DNA of 64,000 nt from an uncultured Chitinophaga sp. (GTDB lineage Bacteria; Bacteroidota; Bacteroidia; Chitinophagales; Chitinophagaceae). Positions within the stretch are counted from its first letter, which is position 1. Every line of letters begins with the position of its first letter. Positions 8,987 to 18,094 of this stretch are shown in pieces. The notes under the pieces were generated by a model. The model saw only the letters and a list, made by a program, of their open reading frames with translations, did not search any database and had not been told where the DNA came from. The stretch lies in the NCBI RefSeq assembly GCF_937898475.1, contig NZ_CALEJS010000016.1, forward strand, positions 186,001 through 250,000, read 5' to 3'. The position numbers and the translations under genes are program-made.

Positions 8987-9795
8987 ATTGTTAGTATATT
9001 TTTGTTGGTAACCAGCATGGGGTATGTACAAAGCGGATGATGCAAAACGGATACATCCACGCCGAAACATGTTTTGATATGTGCGGGTGTTAATACCGTA
9101 TCCAGCGTCCCCTGTGCATGCACATGGCCGTCTTTCAGCAAGGAAATGCTTTGAGCATAGGCAGCAGCCAGGTGAAAATCGTGCAGCACGGCGAGCACCA
9201 GCACCCCCTGCGCAGCAAGGCGGGTGGCCAGTTGCAGGCTTAACTGCTGATGTAGTATATCCATCCCCGTTACCGGCTCGTCCAGCAGCAGCATTTTGCG
9301 GCCCCGGTAATCCGTTCCCTGCAGATCAGGCGTTTCCAGCAGCTGGGCCAGTACCCTGGCCATCTGCACACGCTGTTGCTGTCCGCCGGAGAGGGTGGTA
9401 TAGGCACGATGCCGGAGTTCATACACCTGCAGCAGTTTCAGCGCATAGGCAATGATCTCTTTATCATACTTGTTTTCCTGAGCACGGTACACGTAACGGC
9501 CCATACCTGCTACCTCCTCAACAGTGAAGGGCAGCAGGAGCGACAGCTGCTGGGATAATACGGCGCGCTGCCTGGCCTGTTCATTAACGGGTATGCTGCG
9601 CAGCTCCTGCCCGTTGAGCAGGATGCTGCCGCTATACTGCATATATTCTCCCGCAATGGCGCGCAGCAGGGTAGATTTTCCTGCGCCGTTGGCTCCCATG
9701 ATCACATGCAGCTCCCCGGCGCTCACCTGCAGCTGTACACGGTTCAGTATACGCGCCGGACCAAAGGAAAGCGATATATCTTTTACATTCAACAT
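8983..9795 (-). CDS. hmuV: Haem ABC transporter ATP-binding protein
   Basis: 270 residues starting MLNVKDISLSFGPA. The Walker A motif GANGAGKST is at residues 34-42, followed by the ABC signature LSGGQQQRVQMAR, Walker B MLLLDEPVTGMD and the H-loop LHDFH. This is the FecE/HmuV type ATPase that powers a FecCD permease. Its ATG overlaps the hmuU stop by one base (TAATG at 9793-9797) and its stop overlaps hmuS as ATGA, so the three genes are translationally coupled. The long open frame upstream to 10218 is only the out-of-frame shadow of hmuU. A short insertion (LLETPDLQGTDYRGRK) precedes Walker B. Confidence 0.95.
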   Translation of the reverse strand: MLNVKDISLSFGPARILNRVQLQVSAGELHVIMGANGAGKSTLLRAIAGEYMQYSGSILLNGQELRSIPVNEQARQRAVLSQQLSLLLPFTVEEVAGMGRYVYRAQENKYDKEIIAYALKLLQVYELRHRAYTTLSGGQQQRVQMARVLAQLLETPDLQGTDYRGRKMLLLDEPVTGMDILHQQLSLQLATRLAAQGVLVLAVLHDFHLAAAYAQSISLLKDGHVHAQGTLDTVLTPAHIKTCFGVDVSVLHHPLCTYPMLVTNKNILTI

Positions 9796-10874
9796 TACAG
9801 CAGCATTGATCTTTTTTCTTTCAATATCAGCCAGATGAAAACCGGCGCACCAGCAATAGCGGTAATGATACCTACCGGCAATTCTGCCGGCGCCAGGATG
9901 GTGCGGCTGATCAGGTCTGCCAGCGTAAGGAGGATAGCCCCTCCCAATGCCGCACCGGGTATGAGCACCCGGTGATCCGGACCAGTGATCTGCCGTATGA
10001 TATGCGGCACTACCAGTCCAATGAAACCGATCACCCCTGCCACGGCCACACCGGAGGCCACCGCCATGGTGGCGTAGATGATCAGCTGCGTTTTCAGTTT
10101 GTCTACTTTTACGCCGCTGTGCATGGCCTCTCTTTCGCCCAGTGCAAACACATTCAGGGCCTGCGAAAGGCGGGGCAGCATCAGCGCTGGTATCAGCATA
10201 AAAGGCAGTACGCCCCACACCGTTTGCCAGCTGGCTGCCCCCAGGCTGCCTAATGTCCAGAAGGTGATGTTGCGCAGCTGTTCATTGTCTGCCAGGTAGG
10301 TCATTAAACCGGTGAAGGCGCCGCAAAGCGCGTTGATCGCAATACCGCTCAGCAGCATGACAGACACAATGGTACGCCCACCGCGAACGGACAAACGAAA
10401 CACCAGCAGTACGGTCAGAATAGCACCCAGGAAGGTCAGCAGGTGACGGGCATAGCTCTGTAACAGTCCGTTCACCTGCATGTCCTGCAAAACAGCATAC
10501 AGTTTAGTTTCCAGCACGATCAGCAATGCGGCTGTAAGAGAAGCGCCGGAGCTCACGCCGATCAGCGCAGGATCTGCCAGCGGGTTACGGAACAAGCCCT
10601 GTAAGGAAGCGCCCGCAATACCCAGTCCCCCGCCTATTAACACCGCCAGTAAAACCCTTGGCAGGCGTATCGTCCACAACACCGCTGTCAGGTGCTCCGG
10701 GCAGTCTGCCGGTAAACGGATCCCTGCCTTCTGCAGCAAAATGGCGATCACCTGTAAAGGAGATATATGCAGGGCGCCCGTACCAGTGGCCAGTATGATC
10801 ACCAGCAGCAACAGGATGCCTAAGGCTGATAGCTGAATGCCAGGCGCGCGCCTGCCTTTTACTATTTCCATCAT
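9795..10874 (-). CDS. hmuU: Haem ABC transporter permease (FecCD family)
   Basis: 359 residues with about ten hydrophobic segments, the standard FecCD architecture. Family motifs include RLPRVLLAVLIGGGLGIAGA, GLFRNPLADPALIGVSSGAS and VVPHIIRQITGPDHR. It forms the inner-membrane channel for haem delivered by hmuT. The first ATG at 10874 gives a basic N-terminus MMEIVKGRRAPG; the second Met is equally possible. It lies 41 bases after hmuT and overlaps hmuV by one base, so it is part of the hmuTUVS operon. Specificity for haem rather than B12 or ferric siderophore is inferred from hmuS and hmuY. Confidence 0.95.
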   Translation of the reverse strand: MMEIVKGRRAPGIQLSALGILLLLVIILATGTGALHISPLQVIAILLQKAGIRLPADCPEHLTAVLWTIRLPRVLLAVLIGGGLGIAGASLQGLFRNPLADPALIGVSSGASLTAALLIVLETKLYAVLQDMQVNGLLQSYARHLLTFLGAILTVLLVFRLSVRGGRTIVSVMLLSGIAINALCGAFTGLMTYLADNEQLRNITFWTLGSLGAASWQTVWGVLPFMLIPALMLPRLSQALNVFALGEREAMHSGVKVDKLKTQLIIYATMAVASGVAVAGVIGFIGLVVPHIIRQITGPDHRVLIPGAALGGAILLTLADLISRTILAPAELPVGIITAIAGAPVFIWLILKEKRSMLL

Positions 10875-10915
10875 CGTTCACGTATTATTTGCGCTAAGCA
10901 TTAAGCGTTTTCGCA

Positions 10916-11761
10916 TTAAGCGTCTTTCAGCTTGTCAGACAGTTCGCGGATGGCTTGTATAAGCCGCGGACCAAAGCCAGACAGCAGTTGTCCGTCCATA
11001 GCGATCACCTTTTGCTGTTTGCCTGCGGTGGTTTGCGGAATGCCGGGCACTTTCAGCAGGCCGTTCACTCCGCCTACGCTTTGCAGGCCGGTGTCGAATA
11101 ACAGTATTACATCAGGGTTGGCTGCTACCAGTGATTCAGTTGTAAGTGGTTTGAAATCTTTAAAGCCGTCTGCTGCATTTTTGCCACCGGCCAGTGTAAT
11201 GATTTTATCCAGCGGAGTTTCCTTGCCCGCTACCATCAGGGTGCCAGCACCGCGGGCGTAGATGAATAATACTTTCCTGGGTTGCTGCAATACCTGCAAG
11301 GCCTGTTGTTCTTTGTCCAGCTGCTGGCACAATGCCTTACCTTTACCGGGCGCCTGCAGTGCGGTGGCCACGTCCATGATCAGCTTTTTGGTGCCTGCTA
11401 TGGAGTACTCCTGCTGCAACACCACTGTCTTCACGCCGGTTTGTTTGAACTGCTCCAGCACGGCGGGTTGCAGGAAATTGGAAGTGGCAATGATAAGATC
11501 CGGTTGCAGGGCCAATACCGGTTCAGCGGAAATATTGCGGTTATGCCCTACTTTAGGCAGCTGCTGTACACTGGCGGGATAAGTGCTGGTCACATCTGTA
11601 CCTGCCAGCTGTTTTTCAAAACCCAGCGCGCAGATAATCTCGGTAATAGTGCCGTTCAGCGATACAATACGTTTGTAGCCCTGCTGCGCCTTTGCGGCGG
11701 TATGCAGTAACAGGGCGGCGAATAATAATATAATGGCAGGCTGTAGCCTTCTGAGTTGCAT
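10916..11761 (-). CDS. hmuT: Periplasmic haem-binding protein of the ABC transporter
   Basis: 281 residues. A signal peptide (IILLFAALLLHTAAKA) is followed by KRIVSLNGTITEIICALG, the TroA/BtuF-like class III binding-protein opening, and ends with a C-terminal lobe containing LLKVPGIPQTTAG. HmuT proteins bind haem in the periplasm and dock onto hmuU. It is the first gene of hmuTUVS. A 5' leader of up to about 300 bases with a factor-independent terminator just ahead of the start suggests transcription attenuation of the whole operon. A BtuF or siderophore-binding identity is the alternative, less likely given the neighbours. Confidence 0.93.
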   Translation of the reverse strand: MQLRRLQPAIILLFAALLLHTAAKAQQGYKRIVSLNGTITEIICALGFEKQLAGTDVTSTYPASVQQLPKVGHNRNISAEPVLALQPDLIIATSNFLQPAVLEQFKQTGVKTVVLQQEYSIAGTKKLIMDVATALQAPGKGKALCQQLDKEQQALQVLQQPRKVLFIYARGAGTLMVAGKETPLDKIITLAGGKNAADGFKDFKPLTTESLVAANPDVILLFDTGLQSVGGVNGLLKVPGIPQTTAGKQQKVIAMDGQLLSGFGPRLIQAIRELSDKLKDA

Positions 11762-12040
11762 AAGGTATTTGATTTAATAAATGCTATGTATTAAGAAAAA
11801 TGGTTGACCCTACCCGGGGTTCGGGCCAACCATCACTACACCAGCGCACTTTACTCCGCCATGCACTGGCTAGTATTTTTATGAGAACAACGATTGCGCC
11901 GCCTGTACAATGTGTAAGGCAACAGGTACGTTTACTAAACAGCGGATAGATTGAATTTAGTGACCGGCTACCGGTATGCGGAGAATACCTGGCAGGGCTG
12001 GGCGGCTACATTCATGCGGCGGAGTAGATGAGCGGGACAA
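11762..12040 (-). promoter_or_regulatory. Structured leader of hmuTUVS with terminator hairpin (putative attenuator or riboswitch)
   Basis: Reading the minus strand, an 11-bp stem with one mismatch (11823-11833 with 11800-11810, around ATGGTTG/CAACCAT) is followed at once by TTTTTCTTAA, a factor-independent terminator only about 38 bases before the hmuT ATG. Upstream, TACTCCGCC (12018-12026 in minus sense) can pair with GGCGGAGTA (11852-11860) across 157 bases, and the latter also sits in the loop of a 9-bp hairpin (11841-11849 with 11861-11869, containing G-U pairs), giving a possible pseudoknot. The pairings are seen in the sequence; regulation by haem or iron is inference. Confidence 0.5.
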
Positions 12041-12203
12041 AGCTACGTCACGAAAATGTAAAACATTAATCAAATCGGGAATTTAAAAAGCGTGGATTTA
12101 CGCAAAAAGAAAAACTGACTGAACTAAATACGCTGCCCGTTGTTCTATAATAACTAGCCCGATTCTGACTGTAACAAACTCTATTCAACTTAAACTGTAT
12201 CTT

Positions 12204-12455
12204 ATGGATTGGGACGAAATATTGAATCCGTTGTCGCCGCTGTATAAGGATGCGATGTATGAACAGGAACAACTTGTAAACCTGCAGGATGGCCTGATTG
12301 CGGCCACTAAAAGCATGATAGAAAAAGTCTATCCGCAGATCTATCACCTGGAATCAGCTGGTTATAAAGAGCTGGAATCCGTTATTATCACTGAATGTGT
12401 AAAATTTTCCTGTAAGATCAACGAGGTCATCAACAGATATCATATTGGTGAATAG
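12204..12455 (+). CDS. Hypothetical protein
   Basis: 83 residues, largely helical and acidic (begins MDWDEILNPLSPLYKDAMYE), with no signal peptide or membrane segment and two cysteines near the C-terminus (TECVKFSC). I do not recognise a family. It is the only plus-strand gene in a run of minus-strand genes and lies between the hmuT leader and the DUF4249 gene, whose stop is 22 bases away in convergent orientation. The clean start after a non-coding gap and sensible composition support it, but function is unknown. Confidence 0.55.
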   Translation: MDWDEILNPLSPLYKDAMYEQEQLVNLQDGLIAATKSMIEKVYPQIYHLESAGYKELESVIITECVKFSCKINEVINRYHIGE

Positions 12456-12477
12456 GACGCAAGCAAGCTAATACCTG

Positions 12478-13347
12478 TTACTCCACTTTGCAGCTGATCT
12501 GTTTTGCATGTATGCCGGCAACAATGCCATAGCCATTCGTTATGTTAGAGTACACGCTTATGGTCTGCCCAAGCACATTGGAGCCGTCCTGGCCATTTTC
12601 TTCCTGGTTGTTAACAGAGCGGAGATATTTGTAACCGCCGGCTGTTAATGCACAGACCTCCGCGATCAGGTATTCAAAGTTCACGTCGAACCTTGTCTGC
12701 AGCACCAGCTGCAGCGCTTTGCCGTTAATACGGTCATCGTTGAGCAATACATCTTCGTAGTAACTATCGCTCATGAGATCGCCAAAGTTGTTGGTGAGAG
12801 AAGGATCTACGCGGAACTCCAGTTTTTCTACAGGGCGCAATTCACCATTCACCGAATCTGCACGGTAGATGCGTACACGGTAATAATTTTGCTCACTGCC
12901 GGGATCGGATAAGGTTAAGCGAACGCTGTTACCGGTTTTCCTGGCAAAGAGATCGCGTATATCCGGCTGCCGGGGTATGGTGTCTGAGCCGTAAACAGGG
13001 TCCAGGCCTGTTGCCGCCACATGGACCGCATAACGCTTACCAGGTTTGGCGGGTATATCAGAAACAAAGTAGCCCCGGCCGCCTATTACCTGCCAGCTGA
13101 GCGATGCAAAAGGCAGCCCGTTCTCCAGCAGCGTTACATGCGCCTGCGGCAGTTCTTTAAAGGCCAGGTCATTGAGGATAGTGGCCGGCTGGCTTTGCGT
13201 TACACGTACGTACACCGGGCTGTCTGCCTGAACCATGGTGTTCACCACGATCTTATCGCCTTCATAAGGCAGCTCCACATTGGCCCGTTTTTCACAGGCA
13301 GTGAGCAGTATGATGCCCGCTATTATACCGGCGATGATAATACGCAT
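12478..13347 (-). CDS. DUF4249 lipoprotein
   Basis: 289 residues. A short lipoprotein signal peptide ends at Cys18 (IILLTACEK). The body begins with VELPYEGDKIVVNTMVQADSPVYVRVTQS and continues with beta-rich segments typical of DUF4249 proteins, which in Bacteroidota almost always follow a TonB receptor carrying an STN domain. It starts only 12 bases after the receptor stop, so the two form an operon. By analogy with SusD it may be a surface partner of the receptor, but the ligand is unknown. Expected location is the outer membrane. Confidence 0.88.
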   Translation of the reverse strand: MRIIIAGIIAGIILLTACEKRANVELPYEGDKIVVNTMVQADSPVYVRVTQSQPATILNDLAFKELPQAHVTLLENGLPFASLSWQVIGGRGYFVSDIPAKPGKRYAVHVAATGLDPVYGSDTIPRQPDIRDLFARKTGNSVRLTLSDPGSEQNYYRVRIYRADSVNGELRPVEKLEFRVDPSLTNNFGDLMSDSYYEDVLLNDDRINGKALQLVLQTRFDVNFEYLIAEVCALTAGGYKYLRSVNNQEENGQDGSNVLGQTISVYSNITNGYGIVAGIHAKQISCKVE

Positions 13348-13359
13348 AAATGCTTGCTT

Positions 13360-16032
13360 TTAAAATTTGATGGCATAAGTAAGGCTGGGAAGGATAGGTA
13401 GCAGCGTCATCCTGGCTACATATCTTTCCTGCCGCACCTCATCTGTCTTTAAATAATAATAGTACGGGTTCTGCTGGTTATACACGTTGTACACGCTCAG
13501 GTTCCAGCTCTTGATCCAGTGTTTCTTTTGCTTGCTGTAAGTAATACCTGCATCCAGCCGGTGTGTGGCCACTGTTCTCAGGTTATTGCGATGGTCTATC
13601 GCATCTATCCTGGACGGATCCTGCACACCGGGCTCATAAGGGCTTGAACCGCCTATGCCCTCATAACTGGCCGTAGGCAATGTGAGCGGCATACCGGTCA
13701 CAAACTGCCAGCTGGCAGAAAATTCCCAGTGTTTTCCCAGCTGCTGCACAAATGTAAATTCCAGGCTGTGCCGCGGATCGTATTTATAAGGAAACGTGCT
13801 GCCTTTATTCACTTCCGCAAATGTGCGGTTGCTCCAGGCAAGTGTATAGCCTATCCATCCCCGCGTATTGCCCTGCTTTTTCTCCAGCAGCAGCTCTGCA
13901 CCATAGCTGCGCCCCTTACCTACTATTACCTGTTCATCCCAGTTCTTCCCGGCTGAATTGAATACATCTGCATCCTCCGTATATTCGATCACGTTACTCA
14001 TCGTTTTGTAGTATCCTTCCAGCGACAACTCATAACCGCCGTTGCCCGTTGTTTTGGCAAAACCCAGTGTTGCCTGCCTGGATAACATGGGCTTCACTTT
14101 CCCGGTAGAAGGTACCCAGAGGTCAGTAGGCAGGTTGGTGCCGTTGTTGGTGAGCAGATGCAGTGGCTGACTCATATGGGTATAAGCCAGTTTCAGCGCC
14201 CAGTTGGCAGGCAGCAGGTATCGCAGGCCCAGCCTGGGTTGCAGGGAATAGTAGAAACGTTTGTCTACCAGGAAACCAGCCAGGTGCAAACCGGTATTCA
14301 GGTGCAGTGATGGGGTCAGCTGCCAGTCGTCTTCCGCATACATATTCATTTCAACCCCCACCGTGTTATAATTGTTATAGGAAGTATCCGGCGAAGACTG
14401 GGTATCAGAATGATCCTCAAAAAAGTATGTGCCCGGTTTGAAGATGTGTGTAGTAGATCCCAATCCGAATTTCACCGCATGCTGCGGGTTGGGCCGGTAG
14501 TCAAAATCGATCTTGCCCACCGCGTTCTGGATACGGGAATGATACCTGCCATACAGGTCTGATCTTTCATTGATGCCAACGTGATCATACTGGTAGCGGT
14601 AGCTGGTTAAAAAGAAATATTGTGAGTAGTTGAATGTTACGTTGGAGAACAACTGCCGGTTAAATACATGGTTCCAGCGCAGGGTACCGGTAAGATTACC
14701 CCAGCCCAGCTTAAAGCGGTTGTTCACGATGTATTTCCTTACGGCGGTGTCCTGCGAAGTATTATCATACTCACGTTCTATGCTCACGGCATCCTCGCCG
14801 CCGAATGCGCTGAGATAGATGCGGTCTTTTGGAGAGAAGATGTGGTTTACTTTTACATTCACATCGTAAAAGAAGGCAAACACATCGCCTTCTTCTCCTT
14901 CGTCTTCCAAAGCGGCAGCAACAAAAGGTTTGGCCAGTATATCCAGGTAAGAGCGCCGGCCGGAAATTATGAAAGAGGTTTTATCTTTCCATAGCGGGCC
15001 TTCCACCATAAACTTGGCGGCAATGGTGCTGATGGAAACTTCCCCGTGGTACTCCTTCATATTGCCGTCTTTCATGGCAATGTCTACCACGGAAGAGAGG
15101 CGGCCGCCATAGCGTGCGGGGAAAGCGCCTTTATACAGGGAAGCATTCTTTACAATATCCGGGTTGAACACCGAGAAAATGCCAAAGATATGTTCGGAAT
15201 TAAATACGGGTGTGCCATCCAGCAGGAACAGGTTCTGATCAGGGCTGCCTCCCCGTACGCTCATACCGCCAGTGCCTTCTGCGCCGCCGGTAACGCCGGG
15301 CAGACTTTGTATAGTGCGCATAACATCGGCCTCGCCCAGCAGTTTTGGCAGGGCCTTTACATCATTCACGGGAATATTGATTTTACTCATCTGGGTCTGC
15401 TCCTGCAAACGGGTATGCATGTTCTCTGTCACCACAATTTCCTGCAGGCTGTTCAGGGGTTGCAGGGCCATGGTCTGCTGACGGTTACCGCTGGGCGGCG
15501 GACTATACCGCAGCGGGGCATAACCGATGTACGATATGGCAAGGCTATTGGTATCCTTTTTCAGGGTCAGGCTGTAAAAGCCGAATTGGTTGGTAACGGT
15601 ACCCACCTGCTGCGCCGGGCAATATACCGTAGCGCCTATCAGCTTTTCGCCGGTACGGCCATCCTCCACATAGCCGCTGATAGTACGCACAGGGGTGGCT
15701 TTCACCGTAAGCACTACCTGGTTGCCTATGCGGTTATAAGTAATATCGTAAGGCCCGAACAAAGCTGCCAGTACTTTTTTAAGCGGCTTGTTGCGCATCG
15801 AGATGGTAACCCGGCGGGAAAGGTCTACCAGGTCCCGGCTATACGAAAAGTGAATACCATATTCTTTTTCCAACACCTGGCAGGCCACAAGCAAGGGCTG
15901 ATCCTTTAATACCAGCGTAACCTTGGTATGCCAGTCCCAAGCCAACACCTGCAGCGGGGAACTACACAACAGGATCCCCAGCAACAGTTTTCCGCTAAGA
16001 GACATAAACGAAGGGATAAGTTTGATGATCAA
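13360..16032 (-). CDS. TonB-dependent receptor with STN and carboxypeptidase-regulatory-like domains
   Basis: 890 residues. After a signal peptide (LLLGILLCSSPLQVLA) an STN domain spans about residues 33-110 (VTLVLKDQPLLVACQVLEKE), followed by a CarboxypepD_reg-like domain (ISGYVEDGRTGEKLIGATV), a plug (IQSLPGVTGGAEGTGGMSVRGG) and a beta-barrel ending YAIKF. STN domains in receptors usually signal to an anti-sigma factor, but no sigma/anti-sigma pair is nearby, so signalling may be vestigial or through a distant regulator. It heads an operon with the DUF4249 gene. The substrate is unknown. A second ATG at 16005 is a possible start. Confidence 0.92.
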   Translation of the reverse strand: MIIKLIPSFMSLSGKLLLGILLCSSPLQVLAWDWHTKVTLVLKDQPLLVACQVLEKEYGIHFSYSRDLVDLSRRVTISMRNKPLKKVLAALFGPYDITYNRIGNQVVLTVKATPVRTISGYVEDGRTGEKLIGATVYCPAQQVGTVTNQFGFYSLTLKKDTNSLAISYIGYAPLRYSPPPSGNRQQTMALQPLNSLQEIVVTENMHTRLQEQTQMSKINIPVNDVKALPKLLGEADVMRTIQSLPGVTGGAEGTGGMSVRGGSPDQNLFLLDGTPVFNSEHIFGIFSVFNPDIVKNASLYKGAFPARYGGRLSSVVDIAMKDGNMKEYHGEVSISTIAAKFMVEGPLWKDKTSFIISGRRSYLDILAKPFVAAALEDEGEEGDVFAFFYDVNVKVNHIFSPKDRIYLSAFGGEDAVSIEREYDNTSQDTAVRKYIVNNRFKLGWGNLTGTLRWNHVFNRQLFSNVTFNYSQYFFLTSYRYQYDHVGINERSDLYGRYHSRIQNAVGKIDFDYRPNPQHAVKFGLGSTTHIFKPGTYFFEDHSDTQSSPDTSYNNYNTVGVEMNMYAEDDWQLTPSLHLNTGLHLAGFLVDKRFYYSLQPRLGLRYLLPANWALKLAYTHMSQPLHLLTNNGTNLPTDLWVPSTGKVKPMLSRQATLGFAKTTGNGGYELSLEGYYKTMSNVIEYTEDADVFNSAGKNWDEQVIVGKGRSYGAELLLEKKQGNTRGWIGYTLAWSNRTFAEVNKGSTFPYKYDPRHSLEFTFVQQLGKHWEFSASWQFVTGMPLTLPTASYEGIGGSSPYEPGVQDPSRIDAIDHRNNLRTVATHRLDAGITYSKQKKHWIKSWNLSVYNVYNQQNPYYYYLKTDEVRQERYVARMTLLPILPSLTYAIKF

Positions 16033-16160
16033 CGGTTCTGACTACGGCACTTTTAATGGACAGCACGGGAACAAAAATAGGAATTACTCCCGGCAATCTC
16101 CTAACACAATCTGCCAACTGATCCTGATGCTACAGATAGATATCCGCACATATAATTTTT

Positions 16161-16168
16161 TATATTTG
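16161..16168 (+). promoter_or_regulatory. -7 promoter box ahead of pyrD
   Basis: TATATTTG matches the Bacteroidota -7 consensus TAnnTTTG exactly, only 8 bases before the pyrD ATG at 16177. If used, the transcript would have almost no 5' leader. I see no clear -33 TTG element. Confidence 0.45.
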
Positions 16169-16176
16169 CACCACAC

Positions 16177-17205
16177 ATGTACCATCTTATCAAGAAATTA
16201 TTGTTCCGTTTCCCACCGGAGAATATTCACCACAGCGTAATGCGTGGTCTCAAATTAGTGCACGGCCTGCCACTGGGCAGCAAACTGGTAAATGCATGGT
16301 GTAACACGAAAGTGAAAGGCCTTGAAAGGGAACTATGGGGGCTGCGCTTCCGTAATCCCGTCGGACTGGCAGCAGGCTTTGACAAAGACGCCAAGTATAC
16401 CGACGAACTGGCCAGTCTCGGTTTCGGATTTGTGGAGATCGGTACAGTGACTCCCCTGGCCCAACCCGGTAATGAACAACCGCGCCTTTTCCGCCTGCCG
16501 GCAGACCAGGCCCTGATCAACCGTATGGGCTTTAATAACGACGGCGCCGTTGCCGCTGCCAAAAGGCTGCAGAAACGCAGGTCGGACATCATTATCGGCG
16601 GCAACATCGGTAAAAACAAGCAAACGCCTAATGAAGAAGCGGTGAGCGATTACGAAAAGTGCTTTCATGCACTCTTCGACGTGGTGGATTATTTTGTTGT
16701 GAATGTAAGCTCTCCCAATACACCCAACCTGCGCGCCCTGCAGGAAAAAGAGCCGCTCAAACAGCTGCTGCATCACCTGCAGCTGCTGAACGCGCAGAAA
16801 AGCAAACCCAAGCCTATACTGCTGAAAATAGCGCCGGACCTGAACGATGATCAGCTGAACGATATCATCGAGATTGTACAGGAAACCGGTCTTGCCGGTA
16901 TCGTGGCCACCAATACCACCATCAGCCGGGACGGACTGCAAACCCCTGCCGCAGAAGTGGCCAATATAGGCGCCGGCGGATTGAGCGGACTTCCCGTAAG
17001 GGAAAGATCCACCGCGGTGATCAGGTACATCCACGAACGCTCCAGCGGAAAGATACCCATTATTGCTGCCGGCGGCATATTTACCGCAGCAGATGCCCGG
17101 GAAAAACTGGAGGCTGGTGCGGTACTTGTACAGGTGTACACCGGGTTTATATATGAAGGTCCCACCATTGTAAAGAAAATTTGCGCAGGCTTAGCTAACA
17201 AATAA
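16177..17205 (+). CDS. pyrD: Dihydroorotate dehydrogenase (quinone), class 2
   Basis: 342 residues, the normal length of class 2 enzymes. The N-terminal amphipathic segment (MYHLIKKLLFRFPPENIHH) that docks on the membrane and reaches quinones is present. FMN-binding and catalytic motifs are visible: NPVGLAAGFDKDAKY, GFVEIGTVTPLAQPGNEQPR, NRMGFNNDG, and VNVSSPNTPNLR with the catalytic serine. The enzyme oxidises dihydroorotate to orotate in pyrimidine synthesis. It is followed after 5 bases by the TerC gene, so the two are likely co-transcribed. No other pyr gene is nearby. Confidence 0.97.
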   Translation: MYHLIKKLLFRFPPENIHHSVMRGLKLVHGLPLGSKLVNAWCNTKVKGLERELWGLRFRNPVGLAAGFDKDAKYTDELASLGFGFVEIGTVTPLAQPGNEQPRLFRLPADQALINRMGFNNDGAVAAAKRLQKRRSDIIIGGNIGKNKQTPNEEAVSDYEKCFHALFDVVDYFVVNVSSPNTPNLRALQEKEPLKQLLHHLQLLNAQKSKPKPILLKIAPDLNDDQLNDIIEIVQETGLAGIVATNTTISRDGLQTPAAEVANIGAGGLSGLPVRERSTAVIRYIHERSSGKIPIIAAGGIFTAADAREKLEAGAVLVQVYTGFIYEGPTIVKKICAGLANK

Positions 17206-17210
17206 ATATC

Positions 17211-17978
17211 ATGGAACACTTGTTCACTACGGAATCGCTCATCAGCTTACTGACCCTGGTGCTGATGGAAATTGTACTGGGTATCGACAACGTTATTTTC
17301 GTCTCTATCGTCATGAACCGGCTGCCTGAAAGCAAACGCCTGCAGGCCCGCCGTATCTGGATGTTCACCGGCATAGGGGTTCGTATCATACTGCTGCTGT
17401 GCATCGGCTATATTGTACGGGCCAAAGACCCTATCTTTCACATCGCCAGCCACGGCTTCAGCCTGCGTGACCTGATCATGCTGGGCGGCGGCCTTTTCCT
17501 CCTGGTGAAGACCACCCGGGAGATCCACCATAAACTGGAAGGCGAAGAGGAAGTGACCCTTGGCAGCGGCGGCCAGAAAGGCGCCTCCCTGCTGAACGTG
17601 GTAGGGCAGATCATCATTATTGATATGGTGTTCTCTTTTGACAGTATCATTACCGCCGTGGGCCTTGCGCAGCATATCCCCATCATGATCATTGCCGTGA
17701 TCATAGCCATGATCATCATGTTCCTGTTTGCCCCCCGTATCAGTGACTTCATTCACAAGCATCCTACCCTGAAAATGCTGGCCCTCTCCTTCCTGGTAAT
17801 GGTAGGCGGTATCCTCATCATTGAAGGATGGATGGGAGAAAGGGCCGAAGAGCTTAATTTGAAAAATTACGTATACTTTGCCATGGCCTTCTCCTTTGCC
17901 GTGGAACTGCTGAATATGGCGATGCGGAAGAAAGCCGCCAAACCGGTGGAACTGAGGCAGCCGAAAGTGAGAGATTAG
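17211..17978 (+). CDS. TerC family integral membrane protein
   Basis: 255 residues with about seven hydrophobic segments. The TerC signature acidic residues are present in MEIVLGIDNVIFVSIV and in DMVFSFDSIITAVG, which by family analogy line a metal-transport path. TerC/Alx proteins are linked to manganese export and, in some bacteria, metallation of exported proteins or tellurite resistance; the exact role here cannot be read from sequence. It starts 5 bases after pyrD and ends next to a convergent hairpin shared with rsmE. Confidence 0.92.
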   Translation: MEHLFTTESLISLLTLVLMEIVLGIDNVIFVSIVMNRLPESKRLQARRIWMFTGIGVRIILLLCIGYIVRAKDPIFHIASHGFSLRDLIMLGGGLFLLVKTTREIHHKLEGEEEVTLGSGGQKGASLLNVVGQIIIIDMVFSFDSIITAVGLAQHIPIMIIAVIIAMIIMFLFAPRISDFIHKHPTLKMLALSFLVMVGGILIIEGWMGERAEELNLKNYVYFAMAFSFAVELLNMAMRKKAAKPVELRQPKVRD

Positions 17979-17989
17979 TTTGAGGTGAG

Positions 17990-18094
17990 GTTTGAAGTTT
18001 GAGGTTCGTTGAAAGTTACAAGTTTAGTAACATGTCACCCAACAGGTGCACTGGTGCTAAACCTTCAACCTGCAACGAACCTCAAACTTCAAAC
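17990..18094. repeat. Long intergenic inverted repeat (GTTTGAGG class), convergent terminator
   Basis: A perfect 22-bp stem joins 17990-18011 (GTTTGAAGTTTGAGG...) to its complement at 18073-18094, enclosing 61 bases. It lies between the convergent TerC and rsmE genes, so it probably terminates transcription from both sides. The arms consist of near-copies of GTTTGARG units. Related elements are at 33622-33712, 41098-41158 and 46060-46140. Confidence 0.75.

Noticed and set aside
9796..10218. N-terminal extension of the hmuV reading frame
   Set aside because: It overlaps hmuU out of frame and has no ABC homology; the TAATG overlap marks the true start at 9795.
11762..12060. Cobalamin riboswitch ahead of hmuT
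   Set aside because: A GGAGAATACCTGG-like stretch faintly recalls a B12 box but is on the wrong strand and lacks the other conserved boxes; the neighbours indicate haem transport.
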